From: Planctomycetaceae bacterium
GTDB lineage: Bacteria > Planctomycetota > Planctomycetia > Planctomycetales > Planctomycetaceae
Direction of reading: 5' to 3'
Assembly (NCBI GenBank): GCA_018699955.1
Contig: JABISG010000148.1
Coordinates: 1 to 55,363, forward strand
DNA: 55,363 nt
Shown: positions 40,962 through 50,469 of the stretch, piece by piece
Numbering within the stretch: position 1 is the stretch's first letter
How the letters are laid out: every line of letters begins with the position of its first letter
Notes under the pieces: model-generated
Told to the model about the DNA's origin: nothing
What the model saw: only the letters and a program-made list of their open reading frames with translations
The model's database searches: none
Position numbers and translations under genes: made by a program

Positions 40962-43469
40962 TTGCAAGGATCAGTGATTTCACCTGTGATTCTTCGACAA
41001 CCTACCACACGCCGCTTAGCCAACGCTCGTTCGATAGGTGGGAATCTCTGCGCCCGATTTGTCTTGCTGAGTTGCCTCGTCGGCGCGCTTTCAGCGGTCG
41101 ACACTCCGGTTCTCGCCGCGATCCGTGTCAGCCCGGTGAAGGTGTCGCTGGATAGCCCCGAGTCGTCACAACAATTGCTGGTGTTCGGGCCGCGCGATGA
41201 TGGCTCCGAACGGGACATGACCGACGTGGTTTCGTATCGTGTTGTCGATCCTCGCATTGCCGTCGTTGATCAGGGCGGGATTCTGCGTCCGCTGAAGGAA
41301 GGCCGCACGGAAGTCGTCGTCTCTCTCCGCCAGGAACAAATGCGTGTGCCGGTTATGGTGACTGGGCTCACATCGCCGCGACCTGTCTCGTTTCAAAGTG
41401 AAGTGATTCCCATTTTGACCAAGTCGCGCTGCAACTCGGGTGGGTGTCACGGGAAAGCGGAAGGCCAGAACGGTTTTCGTTTGAGCATTTTTGGCTTCGA
41501 TGCCGCTGCCGATCACTCAGCGTTGTTAAAGGAAAGCCGCGGCCGCCGCATCTCGCCCGCATTTCCCGAACGAAGCCTGCTGCTGCGGAAGGGAACGTCG
41601 GAGATGCCGCACGGCGGCGGACGAAAATTCGTGAAAGGAAGCGCCCGCTACCAACGATTAGTGCGGTGGATTGCCGAAGGTTCAAGATTCGATTCGCAAG
41701 ATGCTGAGTCGAGCCGCATCGTCTCGATTGAAGTGGAACCGAAGCTACAGATTCTGTTCGGCGGTGAGTCGCAGCAATTGCGAGTGACCGCCATCGATTC
41801 TTCGGGACGTCGACACTGTGTGACTTTAGAGACCGAGTTCGAATCAAATGCCGGTTCCATCGCCGAGGTGGATGAACGCGGGCTGGTTCAGGCAAGTCAC
41901 ATTCCCGGAGAAGCAGCGATTCTGGTACGGCATCTCGGTCATGTTGCCGTCTGCCGGATCACGTTGCCGCGACCGGGAGTGAAAATTACCCGGCCGCCGG
42001 AAACCAATTTCATCGACAAGTTGGTGTGGGACAAGTTGCAGCGACTGGGGATTGAGCCGAGTGATTTGGCAAGCGACGCGGAATTCATGCGGCGTGCTTT
42101 TCTCGACACAACGGGAACGCTGCCAAATGCCGATGAGGTCCGCGCGTTCCTGAAGGACACAGCAGCCGACAAGCGGAGCAAGTTGATCGATAACTTGTTG
42201 GCGCGAAGCGAGTACGCCGACTACTGGACAATGCATTGGCTGGATCTGCTACGGGCAGATCAACTCAAAGTGACGCCGCAGGGGACCGTCGCGATGCAGC
42301 GCTGGTTGCGGAAGCAATTTGCCGACAATGTTCCGTACGATCGTTTCGCCCGCCAGTTATTAACGCAACAGGGCAGCACGCTGGCCGAAGGGCCGGGAGC
42401 TTTCTACAAGGCCATCACCAAGCCGGACGAATTGAGCCGTTCGTTCAGCCAACTGCTGCTGGGTGTCCGCATTGAATGTGCGCAGTGTCATCACCATCCT
42501 TCGGAACGCTGGAGCCAAACCGATTACGTTGGTCTAGCCGGGTTCTTCACCGGCGTGAAGCTCAAGAAACTGCCCGATGGCAGTCAGGCAATCGTTTCAC
42601 AAGGCGGAAGAGACTTGCCGCATCCGCGATCAGGCGAAGTGGTGACAGCACGCGCGTTGGGCGCGGCCCCGGCCATTTTCGACGGCGTGACGGATCGTCG
42701 GCAGTTGCTGGCAGACTGGATGGTTGACCGGGACAATCCGTTTTTCGCACGGTCGATTGCCAATCGACTCTGGGCGCACTACCTGGGTCGTGGAGTCGTC
42801 GAGCCGATTGACGACATGCGTGACACGAATCCCGCTACCAACGAACCGTTGTTGAAGGCGTTGGCCGACCATCTTCACGACGTGAACTTCGATCTGAAAG
42901 CATTCACGCGAACGCTGCTGAACTCGCGGGTTTATCAGTTGAGTTCCCGCAGCAACACATCCAATCGAGACGACAACCAGAATTTCTCTCATGCAGCCTA
43001 CAAGGCATTGCCCGCCGAAGTGCTGCTCGACGCAATCAGCTATAGCACGGGTGTGCCGGAGAAATTCAACGGTTGGCCGCAAGGTTATCGGGCGGTGCAG
43101 GTGTGGGACAACCGCATGCCGTCGTATTTCTTTCGCATTTTCGGTCGGCCGGTGCGTGCTTCAGTTTGCGAATGCGAACGCAGCAACGAACCGAGCATTG
43201 CCCAGGCGCTCCACTTGTTGAACTCGCCGGAGATCATGCAGAAAATCCAGCACCGTCGCGGACGTGCACGGCAACTGGCCGGCAGAAAGCTTCCCCCGAC
43301 TTCAATTATCGACGAGTTGTATCTTGGCACTCTCGGACGCTATCCAAGGGCGGAAGAGAAAACGTTGATGCTCGAAGCGTTCACCGGTGACGACATTGAT
43401 CGCCGCGCCGCAACCGAAGATGTGTTATGGGCGCTGCTGAACTCTCGGGAATTCGTGTACAATCATTGA
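40962..43469 (+). CDS. Ig-like plus c-type cytochrome DUF1549/DUF1553 protein with CX4CH heme motif
   Basis: The frame opens at TTG 40962 and GTG codons at 40974 or 40986 are equally possible; no ribosome site decides. The product is about 835 residues with a hydrophobic signal (about 30-50). A bacterial Ig-like (BIG2) domain at about 55-135 resembles VSPVKVSLDSPESSQQLLVF. Next is a cytochrome-like segment with C157-NSGG-C162-H163, a CX4CH spacing, and possible axial Met in SEMPHGGG. A second Ig-like region lies at about 255-335. DUF1549 begins at FIDKLVWDKLQ (350) and contains CAQCH (506-510). DUF1553 ends the protein. It is first in a three-gene operon. This class differs from the other two cytochromes in domain order and size, so it is a separate subfamily. 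Confidence 0.87.
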   Translation: MQGSVISPVILRQPTTRRLANARSIGGNLCARFVLLSCLVGALSAVDTPVLAAIRVSPVKVSLDSPESSQQLLVFGPRDDGSERDMTDVVSYRVVDPRIAVVDQGGILRPLKEGRTEVVVSLRQEQMRVPVMVTGLTSPRPVSFQSEVIPILTKSRCNSGGCHGKAEGQNGFRLSIFGFDAAADHSALLKESRGRRISPAFPERSLLLRKGTSEMPHGGGRKFVKGSARYQRLVRWIAEGSRFDSQDAESSRIVSIEVEPKLQILFGGESQQLRVTAIDSSGRRHCVTLETEFESNAGSIAEVDERGLVQASHIPGEAAILVRHLGHVAVCRITLPRPGVKITRPPETNFIDKLVWDKLQRLGIEPSDLASDAEFMRRAFLDTTGTLPNADEVRAFLKDTAADKRSKLIDNLLARSEYADYWTMHWLDLLRADQLKVTPQGTVAMQRWLRKQFADNVPYDRFARQLLTQQGSTLAEGPGAFYKAITKPDELSRSFSQLLLGVRIECAQCHHHPSERWSQTDYVGLAGFFTGVKLKKLPDGSQAIVSQGGRDLPHPRSGEVVTARALGAAPAIFDGVTDRRQLLADWMVDRDNPFFARSIANRLWAHYLGRGVVEPIDDMRDTNPATNEPLLKALADHLHDVNFDLKAFTRTLLNSRVYQLSSRSNTSNRDDNQNFSHAAYKALPAEVLLDAISYSTGVPEKFNGWPQGYRAVQVWDNRMPSYFFRIFGRPVRASVCECERSNEPSIAQALHLLNSPEIMQKIQHRRGRARQLAGRKLPPTSIIDELYLGTLGRYPRAEEKTLMLEAFTGDDIDRRAATEDVLWALLNSREFVYNH

Positions 43470-43517
43470 GACGACCACCAACGAGTGTAATCGCTCCGAA
43501 TCGTTTGAGGATGAACG

Positions 43518-44861
43518 ATGTTGAAAGTTCAAATCGGCCAACGACGCAGGCAGTGTTGCGATGGAGTTTCCCGCAGGCATGCGCTGCGTTTGGGGACAAC
43601 CAGCCTGTTGGGCGGACTGGCGTTACCACAGTTGCTGCAGTTGCAAGCCAAGGCGGCGACGAAGCAGGCGGCGAAGGCCAAGTCGTGCATTTTTCTGTTT
43701 CTGGAAGGTGGACCGCCGCACCAGGACATGTGGGACCCCAAGCCGGCGGCGCCAGCGGAAATTCGCGGCCCGTTCTCTCCAATTGCCACCAACGTGCCAG
43801 GCACACAAGTCACAAATCAGCTTCCGCTGTGCGCGAAAATGGCCGACAAGTACACGATTCTCCGCAGCCACAGTCACCGCGACAACGGTCACACCACCGG
43901 ATACCACTACGTGATGACCGGACGGCGGGCCAATTTTGCCGACGGCGATAACCCCGTACCGAATAATGCGTTCTATCCGTCGGTCGGTTCGATCGTGTCG
44001 CGGGAGCTCGGCACAAAAAGTGAGATTCCGCCCTACATCAATTTGCCGCATCCCATGGCGGGTGGCGGGCCCGGTTTCTACGGCGCTGAGCACGCGCCTT
44101 TTGTAATCGAAGCCGACCCCACACAGCCGGATTTTGAAGTCAAAGACCTTAGGCCTATTGCCGGTTTATCGCAGAAGCGGCTCAGCACACGGCAGAAACT
44201 ATTGGCGGGTATCGAGAAGCTGGAACGAAACGCCAGCCGTGGACGTGCCGACGTCATGTCCACGTATTACGAGAAGGCGCATCGGTTGATCACGTCACCT
44301 GCCGCCAAAAAAGCGTTCGACATTCACGCAGAACCACGCGCTGTGCGGGAACGATACGGCTCGACTCAAATCGGGCAATGCGCTTTGCTGGCCCGCCGTC
44401 TGGTTGAATCGGGCTGCCGATTTGTTGGCGTCGATGCGCCCGGTTGGGACGTTCACTTCAATTGCTTTCCCAGCCTGCAGACCGATCTCATTCCGTATGC
44501 CGACCGCGCCTTCAGTGCGTTGGTGACCGACCTCGAAGAACGCGGCCTGTTGGACGAGACACTCGTGGTGATGATGGGCGAAATGGGGCGTACGCCGCGA
44601 ATCAATGCCCAGGCAGGACGCGATCACTGGTCGATGGCGCAGACGGTCATCTTTGCCGGTGGTGGAACCAAACCGGGACAGATCATTGGCGCGACCGATA
44701 AGCAAGCGGCGGCACCGGCAACAGAACCGATCGGGGTGAATGACCTGTTGTTCACGATCCACACGCTGATGGGCATCGATCCGACACGCATTTATTATGG
44801 ACCGTTGGGCCGTCCCGTGCCGATCACCGATGGCGGAAAACTGATTGACGCATTGGTGTGA
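43518..44861 (+). CDS. DUF1501 family protein with Tat-type signal
   Basis: A 447-residue DUF1501 protein 48 bases downstream of its cytochrome partner. The N-terminus has VSRRHALRLGTTSLLGGLAL, a twin-arginine-like motif (SRRHAL) with a hydrophobic stretch. Core blocks are CIFLFLEGGPPHQDMWDPKP, YTILRSHSHRDNGHTTGYHY, GCRFVGVDAPGWDVH, DETLVVMMGEMGRTP and AGRDHWSMAQTVIFAGGG. The C-terminus overlaps the next gene by four bases (GTGTGA), a sign of translational coupling. It is exported to the periplasm; the reaction is unknown. It is the shortest of the three DUF1501 proteins here. Confidence 0.92.
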   Translation: MLKVQIGQRRRQCCDGVSRRHALRLGTTSLLGGLALPQLLQLQAKAATKQAAKAKSCIFLFLEGGPPHQDMWDPKPAAPAEIRGPFSPIATNVPGTQVTNQLPLCAKMADKYTILRSHSHRDNGHTTGYHYVMTGRRANFADGDNPVPNNAFYPSVGSIVSRELGTKSEIPPYINLPHPMAGGGPGFYGAEHAPFVIEADPTQPDFEVKDLRPIAGLSQKRLSTRQKLLAGIEKLERNASRGRADVMSTYYEKAHRLITSPAAKKAFDIHAEPRAVRERYGSTQIGQCALLARRLVESGCRFVGVDAPGWDVHFNCFPSLQTDLIPYADRAFSALVTDLEERGLLDETLVVMMGEMGRTPRINAQAGRDHWSMAQTVIFAGGGTKPGQIIGATDKQAAAPATEPIGVNDLLFTIHTLMGIDPTRIYYGPLGRPVPITDGGKLIDALV

Positions 44862-47236
44862 CGACTGGCATGTTTCGATTTCGGAGACTCGCGATGCGAC
44901 CGTTGTTTGCTGTGTTGTTAATCGCGGGGATCGGGCTCTTGCCGACAAACGCCCCGGCGCAGTTGGCTCCGGGAATGGGTTACATGTACCCGCCGGGCGG
45001 CGCTGCGGGAAGCACGGTCGAAGTTGTTCTGGGGGGCTACGACTGGACGCCCGACATGCAGGTGTTCGCCGTCGATCCGCGTATCACACTGGAGATCATC
45101 GCGCCACCGGGACCGGTCATCGTTCCGGAGCCCCCCTATTGGTTTGGAAAAAAAGCTCGACGGGGTCCGTTCCTGCTGCCCCGCGAAACTCGCGCCAAGC
45201 TCACATTGCCTCCTGATTTTCCCCCCGGCATCGTCCATTGGCAGGCAGCCAACGCCAACGGTGCCACCGGGCGCGGGCGGTTCGTTGTCGGTGAGAAAAA
45301 CGAAATTCTCGAAATCCAAAACCGCAAGTCGCCGCAGGAAGTGTCTGCAGTTCCGGTAACAATTTCCGGCCGGATTCAGAACATCGAAGAAGTGGACCGC
45401 TACCGCTTCCACGCGGAGAACACGGGGCCAATCACTTGCCGAGTCGCTGCGCAGGCGATCGGCTCCCCATTGAATGCCGTTGTTGAAGTGCGCGACGGTG
45501 ATGGACGACTGATCGCCGATGCCGCCGACACTTCGGGCCGCGACGTACTGTTGACGTTTGCAGCAATCGGTGGAACCGAATTCACCGTGAGCGTGTTCGA
45601 TGTCGATTTTCGCGGCAACCGTGCTTTCGTCTATCGAATGGAGATCATTCCAGGCCCAGGAATCCTGGCGGCCATTCCATCGGCGGGAAACCCTGGCGAA
45701 ACGAAGGCCGTTGAGTTCATCGGTTACGGCGTCGCCACCGGCGGCGCGAAACTCGAATCGGTGAAAGCGGACGTCACATTTCCCACGGAACCCACTGGCG
45801 AGCGTTTCCGCTATGCACTGCAAACCGCATGGGGAACGGCTTCTCCATTTTCTTTCCTTTTCAGCAATCTGCCCGAACGTGTTGAACCGACCGATCTCAC
45901 GATCATGAATCGTCAGCTTCCAATTCCAGCGGCAGTCACCGGCACAATTGAGGATCGAAACGGCAGCGACCGCTACTCCGTCAGCGGAACGAAAGGCGAT
46001 GTGTGGTCGATCACCTGCGAGTCGGACCGCATCGGTTCTCCTTTGGATATGAGCGTGTCGATTTTCGACGCGAACGGCAAACAGTTAGGTACGATCGACG
46101 ACGTCCCGGGAACCGTCGATGCCCGCTTGGAGTTCAAAGTGCCCGCGGATGGCGACTATGAAATCCTCATCGGAGACAAATCGGGACGTAGCGGAAATCG
46201 CGCATCCACGTATCGTCTGGTTGTGAAGCCGACGGTTGTTTCGTTTGATCTCAGTGTGCCGGAACTGTTGGCAATTCCCAGTCAGGCGAAAGCGCAGTTG
46301 ACGGTGACAGCAATACGACACGGGAACTTCAAAGACGCGATCGCGATTTCAGTGACGGGATTACCCGCCGGAGTTGAAGCAGCAAAAGGGATAGTGATTC
46401 CCGCCGGCAAGAAAACTATCAAACTCGATTTGATATCGATGACCGGTTCTGCGATTGTCGTCGGCATGGTGAACGTGAGTGGCTCCGCGACCGTCGATGG
46501 GAAAATGGTGACGCGTTCTGCCGGTCGGGTCCTCGTTGCGGTCACGCTCAAACCGCCGTTTTCAATCGATGCGGAAGGCAAGAACGATGTCACCAAATGG
46601 CCCCGCGGATCGACGTTTCCCGGCCCAGTTCTCATCGAACGCAGCGAAGGCTTCAACGGTGAGATTGTGCTGGAAATGTCATCGAAACAGGGGCGACATC
46701 GGCAAGGAATTCGCGGTCCGGAAATGGTCGTTCCGCCAGGCGTCAAACGGATTCTGTATCCCGTGTTTCTTCCCGAATGGCTGGAAACAACGCGGACGTC
46801 GCGGATGGTCGTCAACGGAGTGGCGAAAGTTGCAGATGCCAAAGGAAATCTGCGGTATAGCGTCAGCCGCTTGAAGACGCGGATTGGCTTCCTGCCAGGC
46901 GGCGCTCTGTTAAAGGTTTCGACTGCTTTGAAGGAATTGGAATTGCAGCCGGGGCAGTCATTCGATGTGCCGGTGACCATCAGCCGATCGCAAGAGCTGA
47001 CCGAATCGGCCAGACTGGAATTGAAACCAGGCAGCGAACTTGAGGGCACGTTTCAATTCGACCCAGTGACCGTCGATGCCGACCAAACGGAAGCGATCAT
47101 CCGCGTGACACCTTTGAAAGACAAATTGCCGACGGGTGAAAAGAAACTGACGGTGCGAGCGACCGTGCTGCAACGAGACAAATTCCCCGTCATTTCTGAG
47201 GCAAGTTTATTGCTCGTGTTTCCGGACAAAGACTGA
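44858..47236 (+). CDS. Secreted PPC-domain (pre-peptidase C-terminal) protein
   Basis: The GTG at 44858 overlaps the preceding stop; ATGs at 44870 and 44894 would give slightly shorter versions, and the last places a clean signal peptide at the start (MRPLFAVLLIAGIGLLPTNA). The product is up to 792 residues, almost wholly beta-rich and exported. Two PPC-like domains stand out at about 165-275 (GRIQNIEEVDRYRFHAE, DVLLTFAAIGGTEFTVSV) and about 360-470 (GTIEDRNGSDRYSVSGTKGD, DGDYEILIGDKSGRSGNR). Further Ig-like segments follow to the end. No catalytic domain is evident. Such proteins often complete a DUF1549/DUF1501/PPC triad in planctomycetes and probably bind calcium or polysaccharide at the cell surface. 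Confidence 0.82.
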   Translation: MTTGMFRFRRLAMRPLFAVLLIAGIGLLPTNAPAQLAPGMGYMYPPGGAAGSTVEVVLGGYDWTPDMQVFAVDPRITLEIIAPPGPVIVPEPPYWFGKKARRGPFLLPRETRAKLTLPPDFPPGIVHWQAANANGATGRGRFVVGEKNEILEIQNRKSPQEVSAVPVTISGRIQNIEEVDRYRFHAENTGPITCRVAAQAIGSPLNAVVEVRDGDGRLIADAADTSGRDVLLTFAAIGGTEFTVSVFDVDFRGNRAFVYRMEIIPGPGILAAIPSAGNPGETKAVEFIGYGVATGGAKLESVKADVTFPTEPTGERFRYALQTAWGTASPFSFLFSNLPERVEPTDLTIMNRQLPIPAAVTGTIEDRNGSDRYSVSGTKGDVWSITCESDRIGSPLDMSVSIFDANGKQLGTIDDVPGTVDARLEFKVPADGDYEILIGDKSGRSGNRASTYRLVVKPTVVSFDLSVPELLAIPSQAKAQLTVTAIRHGNFKDAIAISVTGLPAGVEAAKGIVIPAGKKTIKLDLISMTGSAIVVGMVNVSGSATVDGKMVTRSAGRVLVAVTLKPPFSIDAEGKNDVTKWPRGSTFPGPVLIERSEGFNGEIVLEMSSKQGRHRQGIRGPEMVVPPGVKRILYPVFLPEWLETTRTSRMVVNGVAKVADAKGNLRYSVSRLKTRIGFLPGGALLKVSTALKELELQPGQSFDVPVTISRSQELTESARLELKPGSELEGTFQFDPVTVDADQTEAIIRVTPLKDKLPTGEKKLTVRATVLQRDKFPVISEASLLLVFPDKD

Positions 47237-47308
47237 CTGCCTTTCATGGAATCATCGCTGCGCACGACAGAAGCCCGAATGGTCGCGGTGGCTAATTGCC
47301 CGGTCTTG

Positions 47309-48265
47309 TTAACTGTTGTTGCCGGCTGCTCTCAGGCTGCCGTTTTCAAACGCCTGGGCCATTGCCTGCGGCACTTCGGCTTCGGCGAGGACAACTTTGG
47401 CCTGATTCTCCTGCGTTTTGGCCAACATTTCCTGCTCGATGGCAATCGCCATGGCCCGTCGTTCTTCGGCCTGCGCCCGGGCAATTCGCATGTCCGCTTC
47501 GGCCTGATCGGCCTGCAGACGGGCACCAATATTATCACCAACATCAATGTCGGCAATGTCAATCGAGACAATCTCGTACGCCGTCTGCGCATCGAGACCT
47601 TTGTCTAAAACCTGCTTGGCGATCAACAGCGGGCTTTCGAGAACTTCCTGGTGGGTGTCGCTCGAACCGATTGCGGAGACAATTCCTTCACCGACACGCG
47701 CGATTACCGTCTCTTCGGTTGCTCCACCGATCAACTGTGAAAGGTTCGTGCGGACGGTGACGCGGGCTCGAGCCTTGAGTTGGATTCCGTCTCTGGCAAC
47801 GCCGTCGAGCGAATTGCGACCGTGCCGTTTGACATCGGGGCAGTCGATAACTTTAGGATGAACGCTCGTCTGTACCGCTTCCAGAACATTTCGACCGGCG
47901 AGATCGATGGCCGCCGCCGTGTTCCAGTCGAGATCGATTTTTGCACGCTGCGCGGCAATCAGAGCACGCACAACCAACCGCACATTGCCACCGGCCAGAA
48001 GGTGGGCTTCCAACGCTTCGGTCGAAACGCTCGTCAGCCCAGCTTGCACTGCGGGAATCTTCGCGTCCATGATGACGGTGGGATTGACCTTTCGCAGCGA
48101 CATGAACACCAGCGACAACGGGCCGATGCCTGCACCGGAGGAAAACCCGCGTAACCACAGCTTGAAATAGCGGCCGAAGAGGAAAATGAACACGATGCCC
48201 ATCACCCCGAAGAGCGCAGCAACCGCGAAGAGAATGATCGTTCCAATTCCAACGCCTTCAGGCAT
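47309..48265 (-). CDS. floA: Flotillin-like protein FloA (UPF0365 family)
   Basis: A 318-residue SPFH-family membrane protein of the FloA type. An N-terminal hydrophobic hairpin (about residues 7-31, GTIILFAVAALFGVMGIVFI) is followed by the family block GPLSLVFMSLRKVNPTVIMD near 47-66. The SPFH domain and an alanine/glutamate-rich coiled coil (ARAQAEERRAMAIAIEQEML, AKVVLAEAEVPQAMAQAF) complete it. FloA scaffolds membrane microdomains that gather signalling and secretion proteins. The usual neighbour, an NfeD-like gene, is absent, so floA stands alone, convergent with the PPC gene and divergent from ridA. Its start codon is an ATG with GGCAAACACC in front, a weak ribosome site. Confidence 0.92.
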   Translation of the reverse strand: MPEGVGIGTIILFAVAALFGVMGIVFIFLFGRYFKLWLRGFSSGAGIGPLSLVFMSLRKVNPTVIMDAKIPAVQAGLTSVSTEALEAHLLAGGNVRLVVRALIAAQRAKIDLDWNTAAAIDLAGRNVLEAVQTSVHPKVIDCPDVKRHGRNSLDGVARDGIQLKARARVTVRTNLSQLIGGATEETVIARVGEGIVSAIGSSDTHQEVLESPLLIAKQVLDKGLDAQTAYEIVSIDIADIDVGDNIGARLQADQAEADMRIARAQAEERRAMAIAIEQEMLAKTQENQAKVVLAEAEVPQAMAQAFENGSLRAAGNNS

Positions 48266-48464
48266 GGTGTTTGCCTCCTCGGCAAATGCGGACGAAGTGA
48301 TTGCAGGATGAAGTCGGATCGCAGTTGACGGAGTCCTCTCAACGGCAGAATCACATCAAAGCATCCGCGTTCATTCTAGGGAAGTTCCTGCGTATTGCAA
48401 TTTCATACCCGTTGGACAAATGCAGTTTTTCTGTGATTCCCGCGTGCAGCCAATCGGCCCTCGG

Positions 48465-48493
48465 TCGATTCATTCGTCGTCGAGGGCTATAAT
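48465..48493 (+). promoter_or_regulatory. Possible sigma70-type promoter for the RidA gene
   Basis: A perfect TATAAT (48488-48493) has TCGATT (48465-48470) 17 bases upstream, a weak -35. It lies 83 bases before the ATG at 48576 in the 310-base divergent region (48266-48575), which is otherwise without recognisable features. Confidence 0.4.
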
Positions 48494-48575
48494 CCCCTCT
48501 CCACGAATGTCTGCGGCCACGTAAGATACGCCGAGAGTTTTATTCCAAGTTTCATCACAACAGGAGCCACACACC

Positions 48576-49037
48576 ATGAGCGCTGACGCCCGCATTGAGG
48601 AACTCAAACTGGAATTGCCCGAAGCTCCGAAACCGGGCGGAGTCTACAATCCACTCGTGCAGGTCGGTGACATGGTTTACGTCTCCGGACATGGTCCGTT
48701 GCTGCCCGACGGTTCGATGATTACCGGAAAAGTGGGGGGCGATTTAGACGAAGCCGCCGGAAACAACGCTGCTCGGCAGGTCGGTTTGACGATGCTTGCC
48801 ACGCTGAAAGCCCAACTCGGCAGCCTCGACCGCATCGAGCGTGTGGTCAAAGTGCTGGGAATGGTGAACGCCGCATCCGATTTTGGGCGTCACCCGCAGG
48901 TCATCAACGGTTTCAGCGAATTGATGATCGAGGTCTTCGGCGAACCGGGCCGAGCCGCACGCAGCGCCGTCGGCATGGGATCGCTGCCCGGCAATATTGC
49001 TGTTGAAGTCGAAGCGATATTGCAGCTAAAACAATGA
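48576..49037 (+). CDS. RidA (YjgF/YER057c/UK114) family enamine/imine deaminase-like protein
   Basis: A 153-residue protein with the RidA fold. It begins with a start ATG behind CAGGAG. Family features are YVSGHGPLLPDG near residue 38, an NAARQVGLTMLATLKAQLGS helix, VVKVLGMVNAASDF and the C-terminal AARSAVGMGSLPGNIAVEVE, which includes the arginine that RidA proteins use for substrate carboxylate binding. RidA hydrolyses reactive enamine/imine intermediates from PLP enzymes. It is a longer YjgH/Rid-type member and may act on another imine. It is followed by an FAD oxidoreductase, which could be a source of imine products. Confidence 0.88.
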   Translation: MSADARIEELKLELPEAPKPGGVYNPLVQVGDMVYVSGHGPLLPDGSMITGKVGGDLDEAAGNNAARQVGLTMLATLKAQLGSLDRIERVVKVLGMVNAASDFGRHPQVINGFSELMIEVFGEPGRAARSAVGMGSLPGNIAVEVEAILQLKQ

Positions 49038-49170
49038 ATTCATCTTCCCCGAATTGGTGCGAACGGATAAAAAGTGGGGAGCGAGAAACTGAGTTGCGGT
49101 GAGTGATTTTCGGCGAGAGGGAATCGCCGTTTTTCCTGGTTGACAGCCAAACGACGGAGCGACGGATTTG

Positions 49171-50388
49171 ATGAAGGTTGATTCGCTGATTTTCGGTGGC
49201 GGAGCCGCCGGACTCTGGCTGTTGGACGAGTTGCTGCGGCGCGGCGATTCGGCCGTGCTGCTCGAAGCAGGTCAGTTCGGCCAGGGACAGACGATCGCTT
49301 CGCAAGGCATCATTCACGGCGGTTTGAAGTACACGCTGCAAGGATTGCTGACGCCGTCGGCCACCGGAATTCGTGACATGCCCGGCGTGTGGCGTGACAG
49401 TCTGGCCGGTCAGCGGCAGCCGGATTTACAGGCGACGCGTTTGCGCAGCGATTGCTGTCATCTGTGGCGAACGGATTCGGTTCGTTCGCGACTGGGAATG
49501 ATTGGTGCGAAATTCGGGCTGCGCGTGGCACCGAATGAATTGCCAACCGAACAGCGACCGAAAGTGCTGCGTCGCTGCCCTGGAACGGTCGCGCGACTCG
49601 ATGAGCAAGTGATCTCGCCAGCTGAGTTTTTGGATAATCTCTCCAGCCGCAACAAAGATTTCATCCTGCAAATCGATGCGAATGATGGCCTCTCGTTCGA
49701 CTGCGATGCTCCGGGTCAGGTCCAGGCGGTCACGATCAATAATCCATCCGGCGACAACTGCCTGAAATTTCAACCGTCGCAACTCATCTTCACGGCTGGG
49801 GGAGGAAACGCCCAACTTCGCCGACACGCGGGGTTACATACCGAGGTCATGCAAAAACGTCCGCTGCACATGGTCATGTTACGAGGTACACTGCCGGAGT
49901 TGAACGGGCATTGCGTCGATGGCGCCCGCACCCGGGTCACGGTAACTTCTGACGTCGATTCGGCAGGACGGACAATCTGGCAGGTGGGCGGACAAATTGC
50001 CGAAGACGGAATTCTGATGGAACCGCAAGAACTGATCGAACGCGCCGCCGCTGAACTCCGTGCCGTGCTGCCCGGCGTGGATCTGAGTGATGTGGAGTTT
50101 GGGACCTATCGGATCGATCGCGCGGAAGGATCGACCCGCAACGGCGGGAGACCGGAACAGGTGCAAATTCTCACCGACGGCAACACGATCACTGCCTGGC
50201 CAACCAAGCTGGCGCTCGTTCCGCAGTTGGTCGATGCCGTCACGTCGTTGCTCGTTCCTTCTGAAAACAACAGGCCGGCACTGCCGGTCGAATGGCCGCG
50301 TCCAAGTGTTGCCGCGCCACCGTGGGAGACATGCAGCTATTGGCATCGCTTCGATGCACAGACAGATGAGACTCATCGAGCCGCCTAA
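49171..50388 (+). CDS. FAD-dependent oxidoreductase (DAO-type)
   Basis: An ATG at 49171 directly follows an in-frame TTG; the ATG fits better with the GGAG at 49156. The 405-residue protein starts with the dinucleotide-binding motif GGGAAG (9-14) and SAVLLEAGQFGQGQTIASQG, the usual amino-acid/glycerol-3-phosphate oxidase (DAO) pattern. The C-terminal region is less similar to named families. There is no signal peptide. It probably oxidises an amine or alpha-hydroxy substrate with FAD in the cytosol. The location between RidA and an aldo/keto reductase suggests a small catabolic or detoxification run, with 133 bases before it and 81 after it. Confidence 0.75.
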   Translation: MKVDSLIFGGGAAGLWLLDELLRRGDSAVLLEAGQFGQGQTIASQGIIHGGLKYTLQGLLTPSATGIRDMPGVWRDSLAGQRQPDLQATRLRSDCCHLWRTDSVRSRLGMIGAKFGLRVAPNELPTEQRPKVLRRCPGTVARLDEQVISPAEFLDNLSSRNKDFILQIDANDGLSFDCDAPGQVQAVTINNPSGDNCLKFQPSQLIFTAGGGNAQLRRHAGLHTEVMQKRPLHMVMLRGTLPELNGHCVDGARTRVTVTSDVDSAGRTIWQVGGQIAEDGILMEPQELIERAAAELRAVLPGVDLSDVEFGTYRIDRAEGSTRNGGRPEQVQILTDGNTITAWPTKLALVPQLVDAVTSLLVPSENNRPALPVEWPRPSVAAPPWETCSYWHRFDAQTDETHRAA

Positions 50389-50469
50389 CATTGTAGGACT
50401 GCGCTACGAACAACCCCTCTAACTGCCAGCCCAATAACATTGTCAGTCACTTCAAACCCGGTTGGCACG

